The notes: generated by a model from the sequence alone, not told the origin. Counted from the stretch's first letter, positions 7,918 through 18,183 are shown. The stretch: 29,158 nt of DNA from an uncultured Eubacteriales bacterium (GCA_900543475.1 UQRU01000018.1:1-29158); one strand, 5' to 3'. Made by a program: numbers and translations.

Positions 7918-9657
7918 TCATCCCTCCTTGGAAGCCTTCAGGGCACCGAAGTTACAAAGCTGTTCGCACACGCCGCAGCCGGTACACAGGGTATTGTCGA
8001 TCATGGCCTTGCCATCCTGCATGCTGATGGCCGGGCAGCCGATCTTCATGCACATGCGGCAGCTCTTGCAAGCCTCCCGATCCACGGTAAGGGGCGCTTT
8101 ATGCTTCACATATTTGAGCAGGGCGCAGGGCCGGCGGGAGATGATGACAGAGGGCTCCTCGGCGGCTACTTCTTCCTTTATAACTGTGTCGCACTGCTTT
8201 AGGTCGTAGGGGTCCACCACCCGTACCCGGGGAATGCCGATGGCCTTGCACAGGGCCACCAGGTCCACCTTGGCGGCGGGATCGCCCTTGAGGTTATAGC
8301 CGGTGGTGGGATTTTGCTGATGGCCGGTCATACCGGTGATGGAGTTATCCAGGATGATCACCGTGCTGTTGGACGCATTGTAGGCCACGTTCACCAGGCC
8401 CGTCATGCCGGAATGCATGAAGGTGGAATCCCCGATCACTGCCACGACCTTGCCATCTGGCGCGCCCTGGGCTTTATTGAACCCATGCAGCCCTGAGATG
8501 GAAGCGCCCATACACACCACCGCGTCGATGGCGTTCAAGGGAGCCACAGCCCCTAGGGTATAGCAGCCGATATCCCCCATGACGGTGAGTTTCTGCTTGG
8601 CCAGGGTATAGAACAGGCCACGATGGGGGCAGCCTGCGCACATCACTGGCGGCCGGGGGGGGATCTGGGCGTCCAAGGCCTTGCCGCTGGGAACCGGCAA
8701 CCCCAGCTTTGCAGCCACAAGGTTCTGGGAAAGCTCATCGATGGGCGGGAAATAATCCTTGCCGCACAGGGCCAGGCCCAGGCTCCGGCAATGGGCCTCG
8801 ATGAAGCCGTCCAACTCCTCTACCACCACCAGCAGCTTCACCGAGGCGGCAAAATCCTTGATCAGCTGGTCCGGCATGGGATAGGCCATACCCAGCTTCA
8901 ATACCGGATACTTGTCCCCGCAGGCTTCCTTTACATATTGATAGCTGGTGCTGTGGGTAATGATGCCGATGTCGTTGCAGCTGCCTTCCTCCCAACGGTT
9001 GGCAGGGGTGGTTTCCGCATATTGGCGCAGGGCCTCCAGCCGTTCCTCCACCACGGGATGGCGCCGCTTGGCGTTGCCGGGCATCATGATGTACTTCTGG
9101 GGGTTTTTCACATAGGGCTTCTGGGGCGGCTCCTGCCGGGGGCTGGTCTCCACCAGGCTTTGGGCGTGGGCGACCCGGGTGCACATCTTCAACAGCACCG
9201 GGGTGTCGAACTGCTCGGAAATGGCATAGGCCAGCTTGGCGAAGGCCAGGGCTTCGGCGGAATCCGCAGGCTCCAGCATGGGGAGCTTGGCGGCCATGGC
9301 ATAGTGGCGGGAATCCTGCTCGTTTTGGGAGCTGTGCATCCCCGCGTCGTCCGCTACGCCGATGACCATGCCGGCGTTTACGCCTGTATAGGAGATGGTA
9401 AACAAGGGATCTGCCGCAACGTTCAGGCCCACGTGCTTCATGCCGCAAAAGCTGCGGCGGCCGGCCAGGGCAGCCCCGAAGGCCGCCTCCATGGCGACTT
9501 TTTCATTGGGCGCCCATTCTGCGTAGATCTCTTCATACTTGGCGGCAAACTCGGTAATCTCCGTGCTGGGCGTGCCGGGATAGCTGGACACCATGGCGCA
9601 TCCAGCCTCATAAAGGCCCCGGGCCGCCGCTTCATTACCGAGCATCAGTGTTTTCAT
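7918..9657 (-). CDS. iorA: Indolepyruvate:ferredoxin oxidoreductase, alpha subunit
   Basis: This 579-residue subunit carries the thiamine diphosphate site and iron-sulphur clusters of indolepyruvate ferredoxin oxidoreductase. The N-terminal GNEAAARGLYEAGC and SSYPGTPSTEI are characteristic. GDSTFMHSG followed about 20 residues on by LDNSITGMTG is the ThDP motif. At the C-terminus two four-cysteine sets (CKSCRMCMKIGCP and CTGCGVCEQLC) fit two [4Fe-4S] clusters. AGGAGG precedes the ATG. The gene follows the symporter by 85 bases and is tightly coupled to iorB. Running as an aryl-CoA carboxylase it would need reduced ferredoxin; the direction is argued from context, not from motifs. Confidence 0.95.
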   Translation of the reverse strand: MKTLMLGNEAAARGLYEAGCAMVSSYPGTPSTEITEFAAKYEEIYAEWAPNEKVAMEAAFGAALAGRRSFCGMKHVGLNVAADPLFTISYTGVNAGMVIGVADDAGMHSSQNEQDSRHYAMAAKLPMLEPADSAEALAFAKLAYAISEQFDTPVLLKMCTRVAHAQSLVETSPRQEPPQKPYVKNPQKYIMMPGNAKRRHPVVEERLEALRQYAETTPANRWEEGSCNDIGIITHSTSYQYVKEACGDKYPVLKLGMAYPMPDQLIKDFAASVKLLVVVEELDGFIEAHCRSLGLALCGKDYFPPIDELSQNLVAAKLGLPVPSGKALDAQIPPRPPVMCAGCPHRGLFYTLAKQKLTVMGDIGCYTLGAVAPLNAIDAVVCMGASISGLHGFNKAQGAPDGKVVAVIGDSTFMHSGMTGLVNVAYNASNSTVIILDNSITGMTGHQQNPTTGYNLKGDPAAKVDLVALCKAIGIPRVRVVDPYDLKQCDTVIKEEVAAEEPSVIISRRPCALLKYVKHKAPLTVDREACKSCRMCMKIGCPAISMQDGKAMIDNTLCTGCGVCEQLCNFGALKASKEG

Positions 9658-9742
9658 GGCGGTTCCTCCTTAGAAATAATATGGCAAAGGGCTGGCGGCC
9701 GCAACGCGGCCCCCGCCCCAAAGCTTCTATAGGCTCCCTTGC

Positions 9743-11305
9743 TTAGGGAATTTCCACACCCGACTCCCCGATGGAATCCGTGACCGTTACGGTAACCGTT
9801 TGGCCATAGCAGGCAAATACGCGCTCCACGTGTTCCTGGGAGACCTGGGGTGTAACCGCGCTGACCAAGGGCGTAACCACCAGGCTCAGCAGCATCACAA
9901 AGGCGCCGCAATTGATGGGGGATTGGAGCCAGGCCGGGAAGGACGCTTGGAAGAACATATTCAGCAGCATCAATCCAACGCCCAGGATGTAGCTGACCCA
10001 TACGGCAGCCACGGTGGTCCGCTTGCTGTAGAGGCCGTACAGGTAGGGCCCCAAGAACGCGCCGGCCATGGCCCCCCAGGAGAGGCCCATCAGCTGGGCG
10101 ATAAAGGCGAAATTGTACTTGTACTGGACAATGGCGATGACCGCGGAAAGCACGATGAACAGTACGATCAACAGGCGGATGGTACGCAATTGCCTAGTTT
10201 CATTTATATTAGCACACTTTTTTTTCTCAATCAAATCCAATGTGAGGGTGGAACTGGCGGTCAGCACCAGGGAAGAAAGGGTGCTCATGGAAGCCGCCAA
10301 TACCAACACCACCACCAGCCCCAGCAGTACGGGAGAGAAGTGGCGGAACATGGTGGGGATGATCACGTCATAGCCCTGGGCAGCCACGTCCACTTCCCCT
10401 GTGAGCAGCCTGCCGAAGCCGCCTAAGAAGTAGCAGCCCCCCGCCACCACCACGGCGAACAGGGTGGAGATCACCGTACCCTTTACGATGGCCGCCTCGT
10501 TTTTGATGGCGTAAAACTTTTGGGTCATCTGGGGCAAGCTCCAGGTGCCCAGGGAGGTGAGGATCACCACGGCGGTCAGGTTAAAGGGGTCTGGCCCAAA
10601 GAAGGAGGTAAAGATACCCGGGGTATCCGTTACGCTGGTATCCACCACCCGGGCCAGGGCGTCCATGGCCATAGAAAGCCCGCCAAATTGTTTGAGGGCC
10701 GCGATGGTGATGATCACAATGCCCCCCAGCATGATGATGCCCTGGATAAAATCGTTGATCACCGTGGCCATGTAGCCGCCGGCCACCACATAGATGGCGG
10801 TGAGTAGGGTCATGATGAGGATGCACAGGGAGTAGTCGATGGAAAAGGCCATGGCAAAAAGCCGGGATAGGCCGTTGTACAAGGACGCAGCATAGGGAAT
10901 AAGAAACACGAATACGATCAGCGCGGCGCCAATGCCCAGGTTCCGGTTATTATAACGCTTTTCAAAGAAATCGGGCATGGTTTTGCTCTGCAGGTGCTGG
11001 GTCATGACCCGGGTGCGGCGGCCCAAAATGGTCCAGGCCAGGTAGGAGCCGATGATGGCGTTGCCCAGGCCGATCCAGGTGGAAGAGATGCCGTACTTCC
11101 AGCCGAACTGGCCGGAGTACCCTACTAGAATGACCGCGGAAAAATAGGAGGTGCCGTAAGCAAAGGCGGTAAACCAGGCACCCACCGAGCGGCCGCCCAG
11201 GACAAATCCATCCACGCTGCCCGCATGGCGGCGGCAATACAGGCCGATCAGAATCATCAAGCCAAAGAATACCACCAGCATAAACAGCTTAATCGCCATA
11301 TCCAT
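9743..11305 (-). CDS. Sodium:solute symporter family (SSS) transporter
   Basis: A 520-residue protein with about 13 hydrophobic segments and typical SSS features: GRSVGAWFTAFAYGTSYFSA near the N-terminus, AGGYMATVINDFIQGIIM, and ASMSTLSSLVLTASST for the sodium-site helix. The family moves sugars, amino acids, carboxylates and vitamins with sodium. Phenylacetate permeases of aerobic degraders belong to this family, and the position between two acyl-CoA ligase/IOR genes suggests an aryl acid or other carboxylate. GGAGG lies nine bases before the ATG. A hairpin separates it from the upstream ligase gene. Substrate is inference. Confidence 0.85.
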   Translation of the reverse strand: MDMAIKLFMLVVFFGLMILIGLYCRRHAGSVDGFVLGGRSVGAWFTAFAYGTSYFSAVILVGYSGQFGWKYGISSTWIGLGNAIIGSYLAWTILGRRTRVMTQHLQSKTMPDFFEKRYNNRNLGIGAALIVFVFLIPYAASLYNGLSRLFAMAFSIDYSLCILIMTLLTAIYVVAGGYMATVINDFIQGIIMLGGIVIITIAALKQFGGLSMAMDALARVVDTSVTDTPGIFTSFFGPDPFNLTAVVILTSLGTWSLPQMTQKFYAIKNEAAIVKGTVISTLFAVVVAGGCYFLGGFGRLLTGEVDVAAQGYDVIIPTMFRHFSPVLLGLVVVLVLAASMSTLSSLVLTASSTLTLDLIEKKKCANINETRQLRTIRLLIVLFIVLSAVIAIVQYKYNFAFIAQLMGLSWGAMAGAFLGPYLYGLYSKRTTVAAVWVSYILGVGLMLLNMFFQASFPAWLQSPINCGAFVMLLSLVVTPLVSAVTPQVSQEHVERVFACYGQTVTVTVTDSIGESGVEIP

Positions 11306-11332
11306 AATGCAAATCCTCCATTTATAATATTC

Positions 11333-11367
11333 GGCGCCTACGCCGGGCGTCCGCCCAGCTAGGCGCC
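11333..11367 (-). other. Intercistronic hairpin between ligase and symporter genes
   Basis: Perfect 8-base arms (GGCGCCTA at 11333-11340, TAGGCGCC at 11360-11367) enclose a second GGGCG/CGCCC stem. It begins 7 bases behind the ligase stop codon and has no strong U-tract on the minus strand. A processing, stability or partial attenuation signal is more likely than a full terminator. Confidence 0.45.
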
Positions 11368-11374
11368 GCCGTCG

Positions 11375-13012
11375 TTAATTGGTCGTCTGGGCCTCCACCA
11401 AGCGGCTGCGGCCATAACGCTCCCGCAGCACCGGCTTTTCGATCTTGCCGGTGGCATTCCGGGGAACTGGGGCAAAGATGATGCGGCGGGGCCGCTTATA
11501 CCGGGGCAGCTCCTTGCAGAACTGGTTGATCTCCTCGGCGGTGCATTCCATGCCCTCCTTGATCTCGATGATGGCGGCTGCGATCTCCCCCAGCCGCTTA
11601 TCCGGCAGGCCGATCACCGCTGCATCCTTGATCTTATCGTGTTTGCGTAAAAAGTCCTCGATCTGGACTGGATACAGGTTTTCCCCGCCGGAGATGATCA
11701 CGTCCTTCTTCCGGTCCACCAGATAGATGAATCCATCATCGTCCATGCGGGCCATATCCCCGGTATACAGCCAGCCGTTTTTCAACACTTCTGCAGTGGC
11801 CTCCGGGTTCTTGTAATAGCAGCGCATCACCCCGGGGCCCCGGACGATCAGCTCGCCCACCTGGCCTTGGACCACCTCGTTGCCCTGCTCATCCACGATC
11901 TTGGCCGCCCACAGATAGCCGGGCTTGCCAATGGCCCCCACCTTTTCGATGTTCTCTACCCCCAGATGCACGCAGCCCGGCCCAATGGATTCGCTTAGGC
12001 CATAGTTGGTATCGTACTGGTGATGGGGAAATACCTTTTGCCAACGGTGGATCAGGCTGGGGGGCACCGGCTGGGCGCCGATGTGCATCAGCCGCCACTG
12101 CTCCAGGTAATAATGGGATAGATCCATCTTGCCGGATTCAATGGCGTCCAGAATATCCTGGGCCCAGGGTACCAGCAGCCATACAATGGTGCACTTTTCC
12201 TCGGTGATGGCCCGCAAGATCCATTCGGGCTTTACCCCCCGCAGCAGCACCGCCCGGCTGCCGGATAACAGGCTGCCAAACCAGTGCATCTTGGCCCCGG
12301 TATGATATAGGGGCGGGATGCACAGGAATACATCCTCTCGGGTCTGGCCGTGGTGCTTTTGCTCGGTTTGGCAGGCGCACATCAGGGCCAGATGGCTGTG
12401 GAGAATGGCCTTGGGGAAGCCGGTGGTGCCGGAGGAGAAATAGATGGCCGCCAGGTCGTCCTCGGTAAAGCTCACCGGCGGCGCCTCCCGGGAACAATAG
12501 CCCATCAGCTCCCATAGGGGCTCCCCATAGGCGGGCAGATCCTTGCCCAGATAAAACCGGGTATGCACCTTGGGGATCTGATCGATGATGGGGTCTAGCC
12601 GGCTAACGAATTCCGGCCCGAACACCAGCACCTCCACATCCGCCAGGCCCAGGCAATACTGGATCTCCTCGCTGGTATAGCGGAAGTTCAAGGGCACCGC
12701 CAGGCACCCCGCCTTCAGGATGCCAAAATAGATGGGCAGCCACTCCAGACAATTCATCAGCAATATGCCCACCTTGGTCCCCTTTTTCACCCGCCGGCTC
12801 AGCAGCAGGTTGGCGAACCGGTTAGCGTTTTTATCGAATTGGGACCAGGTCATCTCCCGGCGATAGGGAGCGTCCGGCCGGTTGCTTTCGATCAGGCTAT
12901 AATCCCGCCAGGTGACCGCCTGGTCCCGCTCCTCCGAGGGGTTGATTTCCACCAGGCTGATTTCGCTCCCATAGAGCCGCGCGTTCTTTTCCAAGAGATC
13001 TGTGATGACCAT
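11375..13012 (-). CDS. AMP-forming acyl-CoA synthetase (class I adenylate-forming)
   Basis: This 545-residue enzyme activates a carboxylic acid to its CoA ester at the cost of ATP to AMP. The phosphate loop SSGTTGFPKAILHSH, the YGLSESIGPG motif, WLYTGDMARMDDDGFIYLVDRKKD hinge region, SGGENLYPVQIE and the catalytic lysine in NATGKIEKP are all present in order. The frame allows an earlier start, but AAGGAG sits about seven bases before the ATG at 13012. It is the first gene after the Tyr T-box. It belongs to the long/medium-chain-like branch, distinct from the PaaK enzyme four genes later. Its substrate may be a different aryl acid, for example an arylpropionate; this is inferred from the operon. 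Confidence 0.88.
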   Translation of the reverse strand: MVITDLLEKNARLYGSEISLVEINPSEERDQAVTWRDYSLIESNRPDAPYRREMTWSQFDKNANRFANLLLSRRVKKGTKVGILLMNCLEWLPIYFGILKAGCLAVPLNFRYTSEEIQYCLGLADVEVLVFGPEFVSRLDPIIDQIPKVHTRFYLGKDLPAYGEPLWELMGYCSREAPPVSFTEDDLAAIYFSSGTTGFPKAILHSHLALMCACQTEQKHHGQTREDVFLCIPPLYHTGAKMHWFGSLLSGSRAVLLRGVKPEWILRAITEEKCTIVWLLVPWAQDILDAIESGKMDLSHYYLEQWRLMHIGAQPVPPSLIHRWQKVFPHHQYDTNYGLSESIGPGCVHLGVENIEKVGAIGKPGYLWAAKIVDEQGNEVVQGQVGELIVRGPGVMRCYYKNPEATAEVLKNGWLYTGDMARMDDDGFIYLVDRKKDVIISGGENLYPVQIEDFLRKHDKIKDAAVIGLPDKRLGEIAAAIIEIKEGMECTAEEINQFCKELPRYKRPRRIIFAPVPRNATGKIEKPVLRERYGRSRLVEAQTTN

Positions 13013-13049
13013 GGCTTTCTCCTTCACATACATTCTTTGATTACGGGAT

Positions 13050-13082
13050 AAAAAAACGTCCTCTGCAATCTTGCAGAGGACG
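13050..13082 (-). terminator. T-box-controlled terminator (Tyr leader)
   Basis: A perfect 11-bp stem with a short loop followed by seven U on the minus strand. It lies between the T-box sequence and the first gene of the operon and is the regulated terminator of the riboswitch. Confidence 0.85.
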
Positions 13083-13307
13083 AGTCATTCCCGTGGTACC
13101 ACCTCAATTTACCGTAAGCATACGGCCTCAGCGGATACTAACATATCCCGGTGCTATAACGGGCACACCCGTCGTTGCCTACTTAAGGTTCAGCAAGCCG
13201 CTCCGAAAGGTATTCAGCGAAGGTCTTCCTGCTGCCTTGCACCACCCGGCAGCTCTCTGAAGGAAGGGGCGAACGCCTACTTGATTTCTTCATCGCGTTT
13301 CACATTG
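13050..13307 (-). ncRNA. T-box leader, specifier UAC (tyrosine)
   Basis: On the minus strand this leader has the T-box sequence GGTGGTACCACG (13104-13092) followed by a perfect terminator stem (GTCCTCTGCA/TGCAGAGGAC) and a U-run ending at 13050. In Stem I, GAA, then UAC (13212-13210), then four bases and CGGAGC matches the specifier-loop layout of well-known leaders such as glyQS, so the specifier reads a tyrosine codon. Uncharged tRNA-Tyr should stabilise the antiterminator and turn on the seven-gene operon starting at 13012. Boundaries at the 5' end are set from the promoter. Frame-shifted readings such as ACC are possible but fit the spacing less well. Confidence 0.9.
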
Positions 13308-13313
13308 GAATAT

Positions 13314-13342
13314 ACTTTAACAACATTCCCGCCGGATGTCAA
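13314..13342 (-). promoter_or_regulatory. Sigma-A promoter of the Tyr T-box operon
   Basis: TTGACA (13342-13337), 17 bases, then TAAAGT (13319-13314) on the minus strand. It lies immediately upstream of the Stem I region of the Tyr T-box. A divergent promoter lies less than 70 bases away. Confidence 0.75.
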
Positions 13343-13406
13343 CCGTTTTTTTAGCTGGGGACATAATTTATTTTTTTCATCCCGCTGGAAAGCTTTTCTT
13401 GAACGG

Positions 13407-13435
13407 TTGACAACAAGATAAAAATATTGTATAAA
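13407..13435 (+). promoter_or_regulatory. Sigma-A promoter of the small membrane protein gene
   Basis: TTGACA (13407-13412), exactly 17 bases, then TATAAA (13430-13435). It points at the gene starting at 13585 and leaves an AT-rich untranslated leader of about 140 bases with no stem-loop I can recognise. It is divergent from the Tyr T-box promoter. Confidence 0.7.
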
Positions 13436-13584
13436 ACAAGAAAGGTTATATAGATAACACAAAAAATTATAAAAACTTTATGATTATTTACACACAATAT
13501 AGTTTGTCCAACGTACCATGCTATAAGGATTTTTTACACCGGCATCTAAAAAACAGACGAGACGTTTGGGAAGGGGGAAAGAAT

Positions 13585-13962
13585 ATGGAACGGAAGACCA
13601 GGTTGCTTCCCTACATCCTGGTAACCGCCCTATGCCTGGCTATCGCCCTGGGGGCGTCGGCGGGGTACGGGGTCCTGGAGCGGCTGAACCGGCGGTATTA
13701 TACCCTGGTCGTGTATCTTGCGGCGTTGCGGGTGGCGCTGCCGGCCCTCTTTGGCGTAGCCCTCTATTTCTGGCAGCGGGTTGGCCGCGCACTGGCGCCC
13801 GGCCAACGGCGCTGGGTAAACGGGGCGGCCTTGCTGGCGGCGTGCCTGTGCGCCTGGCTGGGATTCTCCCTTATGTGGATTGAATTCACCGGCTATGTGG
13901 GGCTGTGGCTGTTTATGGCCCTATTGCTCTGCGCCCTGTTGGGGGATATTGGAGCAGGTTAG
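13585..13962 (+). CDS. Small four-helix membrane protein of unknown function
   Basis: A 125-residue protein with four hydrophobic segments of about 20 residues each and short charged loops. I do not recognise a family. The frame is open further upstream, but a purine-rich GGAAGGGGGAAAG ribosome site directly precedes the ATG at 13585 and the upstream codons lie in AT-rich leader unlike coding DNA. A good promoter sits about 150 bases upstream. It stands alone, convergent with trpB and divergent from the aromatic operon, so context gives no function. Confidence 0.7.
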   Translation: MERKTRLLPYILVTALCLAIALGASAGYGVLERLNRRYYTLVVYLAALRVALPALFGVALYFWQRVGRALAPGQRRWVNGAALLAACLCAWLGFSLMWIEFTGYVGLWLFMALLLCALLGDIGAG

Positions 13963-14058
13963 CCGGCCTTTGCCCGGCGGCGGGGTTGGCGTTGCTGCCG
14001 TTGGCCTGGGGTCTCCCAGGGCCGGAGGCGGGGGGCGGCGGGCGCGCCCAGCGCGCAC

Positions 14059-14097
14059 AAAGCAAGGGCGGGGGCCAAAGGCCCCCGCCCTTGCTTT
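14059..14097. terminator. Bidirectional terminator hairpin
   Basis: An 18-bp perfect inverted repeat (14059-14076 and 14080-14097) with a three-base AAA loop. It sits between the convergent ends of the membrane protein gene and trpB, as expected for a shared terminator. The outer AAAG/CTTT pairs serve as a short A/T flank on both strands. Confidence 0.75.
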
Positions 14098-14099
14098 GG

Positions 14100-14140
14100 T
14101 TTGGCAGGCCCGGGGGCCCTTGGGCCCCCGGGCCGCCAAA
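14100..14140. repeat. Second GC-rich palindrome with dispersed 16-mer
   Basis: Arms at 14100-14119 and 14122-14140 pair almost completely (TTTGGC, one bulged A, then GGCCCGGGGGCCC). The right edge opens the 16-base GCCGCCAAACGCCGCC (14132-14147), also found at 2850-2865. It directly follows the 18-bp terminator palindrome, giving two strong hairpins back to back. Confidence 0.65.
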
Positions 14141-14211
14141 CGCCGCCCCCCCGTGGGGAGGCAGGGTTTACAGCCGCCTGCCGGGCAAGCGGGTTACGCC
14201 GAGCGGGCGGG

Positions 14212-15597
14212 TTAGATCTCGTTCCCCGGGAATTGGGGGATGCCGGCAAAGCCCGGCTTGAGGTCTTCATCGGTGGGGATATAGTCGCTCATCTGGCCGT
14301 CGTTGAACCGCTGATAGGCCACCAGGTCAAAGTAGCCGGTGCCGGTAAGGCCGAAGAGGATGGTTTTTTCCTCGCCGGTTTCCTTGCAGCGCAGGGCTTC
14401 CTGTACGGCGGCATAGATGGCGTGGCTGCTTTCCGGGGCGGGGAGGATGCCCTCCACCCGGGCGAAGTCCACCGCCGCCTGGAATACCTGGGTCTGGGTG
14501 ACGGACTGGGCTTCCATGAGACCGTCATCGTAAAGCTGGGACAGGATGGAGCTCATGCCGTGGTAGCGAAGGCCGCCCGCGTGGTTGGGGGCGGGGATGA
14601 AGCCGGAGCCCAGGGTATACATTTTGGCCAGGGGGCAGACCATGCCGGTATCGCAGAAATCGTAGGCAAACTTACCCCGGGTGAAGCTGGGGCAGGAGGC
14701 GGGCTCGATGGCGATGATGCGGTAATCCGCCTCGCCCCGGAGCTTTTGGCCCATGAAGGGGGCGATCAAGCCCCCCAGGTTGGAGCCGCCGCCGGCGCAG
14801 CCGATGATGATATCCGGCTTGACGCCGTACTTATCCATGGCGGCTTTGGCTTCCAGGCCGATGACGGACTGATGGAGCACCACCTGGGACAGGACGCTGC
14901 CCAGCACATACCGGTAACCCGGCTGGGTGGTGGCGGCTTCCACGGCCTCGGAGATGGCGCAGCCCAGGCTGCCGCCGGTACCGGGATGGGCCTCCAGGAT
15001 CTTGCGGCCCACCTGGGTGGTATCGGAGGGGGAAGGGGTCACGTTGGCGCCATAGGTGCGCATGACTTCCCGGCGGAAGGGCTTCTGCTCATAGGAGACC
15101 TTGACCATATACACCTTGCAGTCCAGGCCGAAGTAGGAGCAGGCCATGGACAGGGCGGTGCCCCACTGGCCGGCGCCGGTTTCGGTGGTCACGCCCTTGA
15201 GGCCCTGCTTTTTGGCGTAATAGGCCTGGGCGATGGCGGAATTCAGCTTATGGCTGCCGCTGGTGTTGTTGCCCTCGAATTTGTAATAGATCTTGGCCGG
15301 GGTCTGGAGCTTTTCCTCCAAGCAGTAGGCCCGGACCAGGGGGGAAGGCCGGTACATTTTATAAAAGTCCCGGATCTCCTGGGGGATCTCGATGTAGGGG
15401 GTGGTGTCGTCCAGCTCCTGGGCCACCAGCTCGTCGCAGAAGACGGGACGGAGCTCGTCGGCGGTCATGGGCTTTAGGGTGGCGGGATTGAGCAAGGGGG
15501 CGGGCTTGTTTTTCATATCCGCCCTGAGGTTATACCATGCCTTTGGCAGCTCCTCTTCCTGGAGGTAGATCTTGTAGGGGATAGCCTGGTCTTTCAT
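14212..15597 (-). CDS. trpB: Tryptophan synthase beta chain, TrpB2 type
   Basis: This 461-residue fold-type II PLP enzyme matches the longer TrpB2 form of tryptophan synthase beta, which joins indole and serine. Lys117 in GSHKLNSAIAQ is the PLP lysine, GAGQWGTALSMAC follows, and CAGGGSNLGG is the phosphate-binding glycine loop. The N-terminal extension (WYNLRADMKNKPAPLLNP) is typical of TrpB2. No trpA or other trp genes are nearby. The gene is under its own T-box with a tryptophan specifier. The natural reading is that it makes tryptophan from free indole. AAAGGAG precedes the ATG. Confidence 0.93.
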   Translation of the reverse strand: MKDQAIPYKIYLQEEELPKAWYNLRADMKNKPAPLLNPATLKPMTADELRPVFCDELVAQELDDTTPYIEIPQEIRDFYKMYRPSPLVRAYCLEEKLQTPAKIYYKFEGNNTSGSHKLNSAIAQAYYAKKQGLKGVTTETGAGQWGTALSMACSYFGLDCKVYMVKVSYEQKPFRREVMRTYGANVTPSPSDTTQVGRKILEAHPGTGGSLGCAISEAVEAATTQPGYRYVLGSVLSQVVLHQSVIGLEAKAAMDKYGVKPDIIIGCAGGGSNLGGLIAPFMGQKLRGEADYRIIAIEPASCPSFTRGKFAYDFCDTGMVCPLAKMYTLGSGFIPAPNHAGGLRYHGMSSILSQLYDDGLMEAQSVTQTQVFQAAVDFARVEGILPAPESSHAIYAAVQEALRCKETGEEKTILFGLTGTGYFDLVAYQRFNDGQMSDYIPTDEDLKPGFAGIPQFPGNEI

Positions 15598-15656
15598 GGT
15601 ATGGTTCTCCTTTCTGAAAGATGGAAAAATAGGGCTTCACAGGGGCGGGACCATAC

Positions 15657-15700
15657 AAAAAGGCCCTCGTCCCTGACTGCTTTTTGCAGGGACAAGAGCC
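15657..15700 (-). terminator. T-box-controlled terminator (Trp leader)
   Basis: On the minus strand a 14-bp stem (two G-U pairs) with an A-rich loop is followed by a run of U. It lies between the T-box sequence and the trpB ribosome site. Confidence 0.8.
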
Positions 15701-15932
15701 ATTCAAACTCCTGCGGTGCCACCCGGCTTGGCGCCATTGCGCCCACTCGATGCATACATACATATGCCGGTTTTTGCTAACGGAGAACCACCTCCGGCGC
15801 GCCTACTATTGGTTCGGTTTGCCCTCAGGAGCCCATTCCTTCCGGCCTTCCTTGCCGCATTCCCACCATCAGCGACTCTCTACGAAGGAAGCATCCAAAA
15901 GTACTTACTCTCCCTCAACGGTTTCAACTTGG
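15657..15932 (-). ncRNA. T-box leader, specifier UGG (tryptophan)
   Basis: The minus strand contains the T-box core GGGTGGCACCGC (15724-15713) and a downstream terminator. In Stem I, GAA is followed by UGG (15835-15833), four bases and CUGAG, the same layout as in the Tyr leader of this window and in known leaders. UGG is the only tryptophan codon, and the gene controlled is trpB, so sequence and context agree. Uncharged tRNA-Trp should allow read-through into trpB. The 5' end is placed from the promoter. Confidence 0.92.
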
Positions 15933-15937
15933 TATGT

Positions 15938-15967
15938 AGTATACGCCCGGTCCGCGGGAGATGTCAA
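15938..15967 (-). promoter_or_regulatory. Sigma-A promoter of the Trp T-box-trpB unit
   Basis: TTGACA (15967-15962), 18 bases, TATACT (15943-15938) on the minus strand, a near-consensus promoter. The -35 starts only about 20 bases behind the tex stop codon. I see no convincing terminator between, so tex transcripts may also run into the T-box. Confidence 0.8.
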
Positions 15968-15988
15968 CCCTTTTTTTAAGAAAAAATA

Positions 15989-18151
<2,163 letters not shown>

Positions 18152-18183
18152 GGTAATATGCTTGCCTCCTTGGGAGCCCTGGG

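Noticed and set aside
9690..9720. Terminator between symporter and iorA
   Set aside because: A short GGCCGC/GCGGCC stem is present but there is no U-run on the coding strand, and the gap of 85 bases does not break the operon logic.
13050..13307. tRNA gene
   Set aside because: The region has T-box landmarks, a terminator and a promoter, but no cloverleaf with a TTCGAATC-type T-arm.
13440..13584. Start of the small membrane protein at 13480
   Set aside because: The extra N-terminal codons lie in AT-rich leader unlike the gene itself, and the good ribosome site is at the ATG at 13585.
14101..15477. 458-codon plus-strand open frame opposite trpB
   Set aside because: It is an antisense shadow of a high-GC gene, composed of Gly, Ala and His-rich low-information sequence, while trpB is unambiguous on the other strand.
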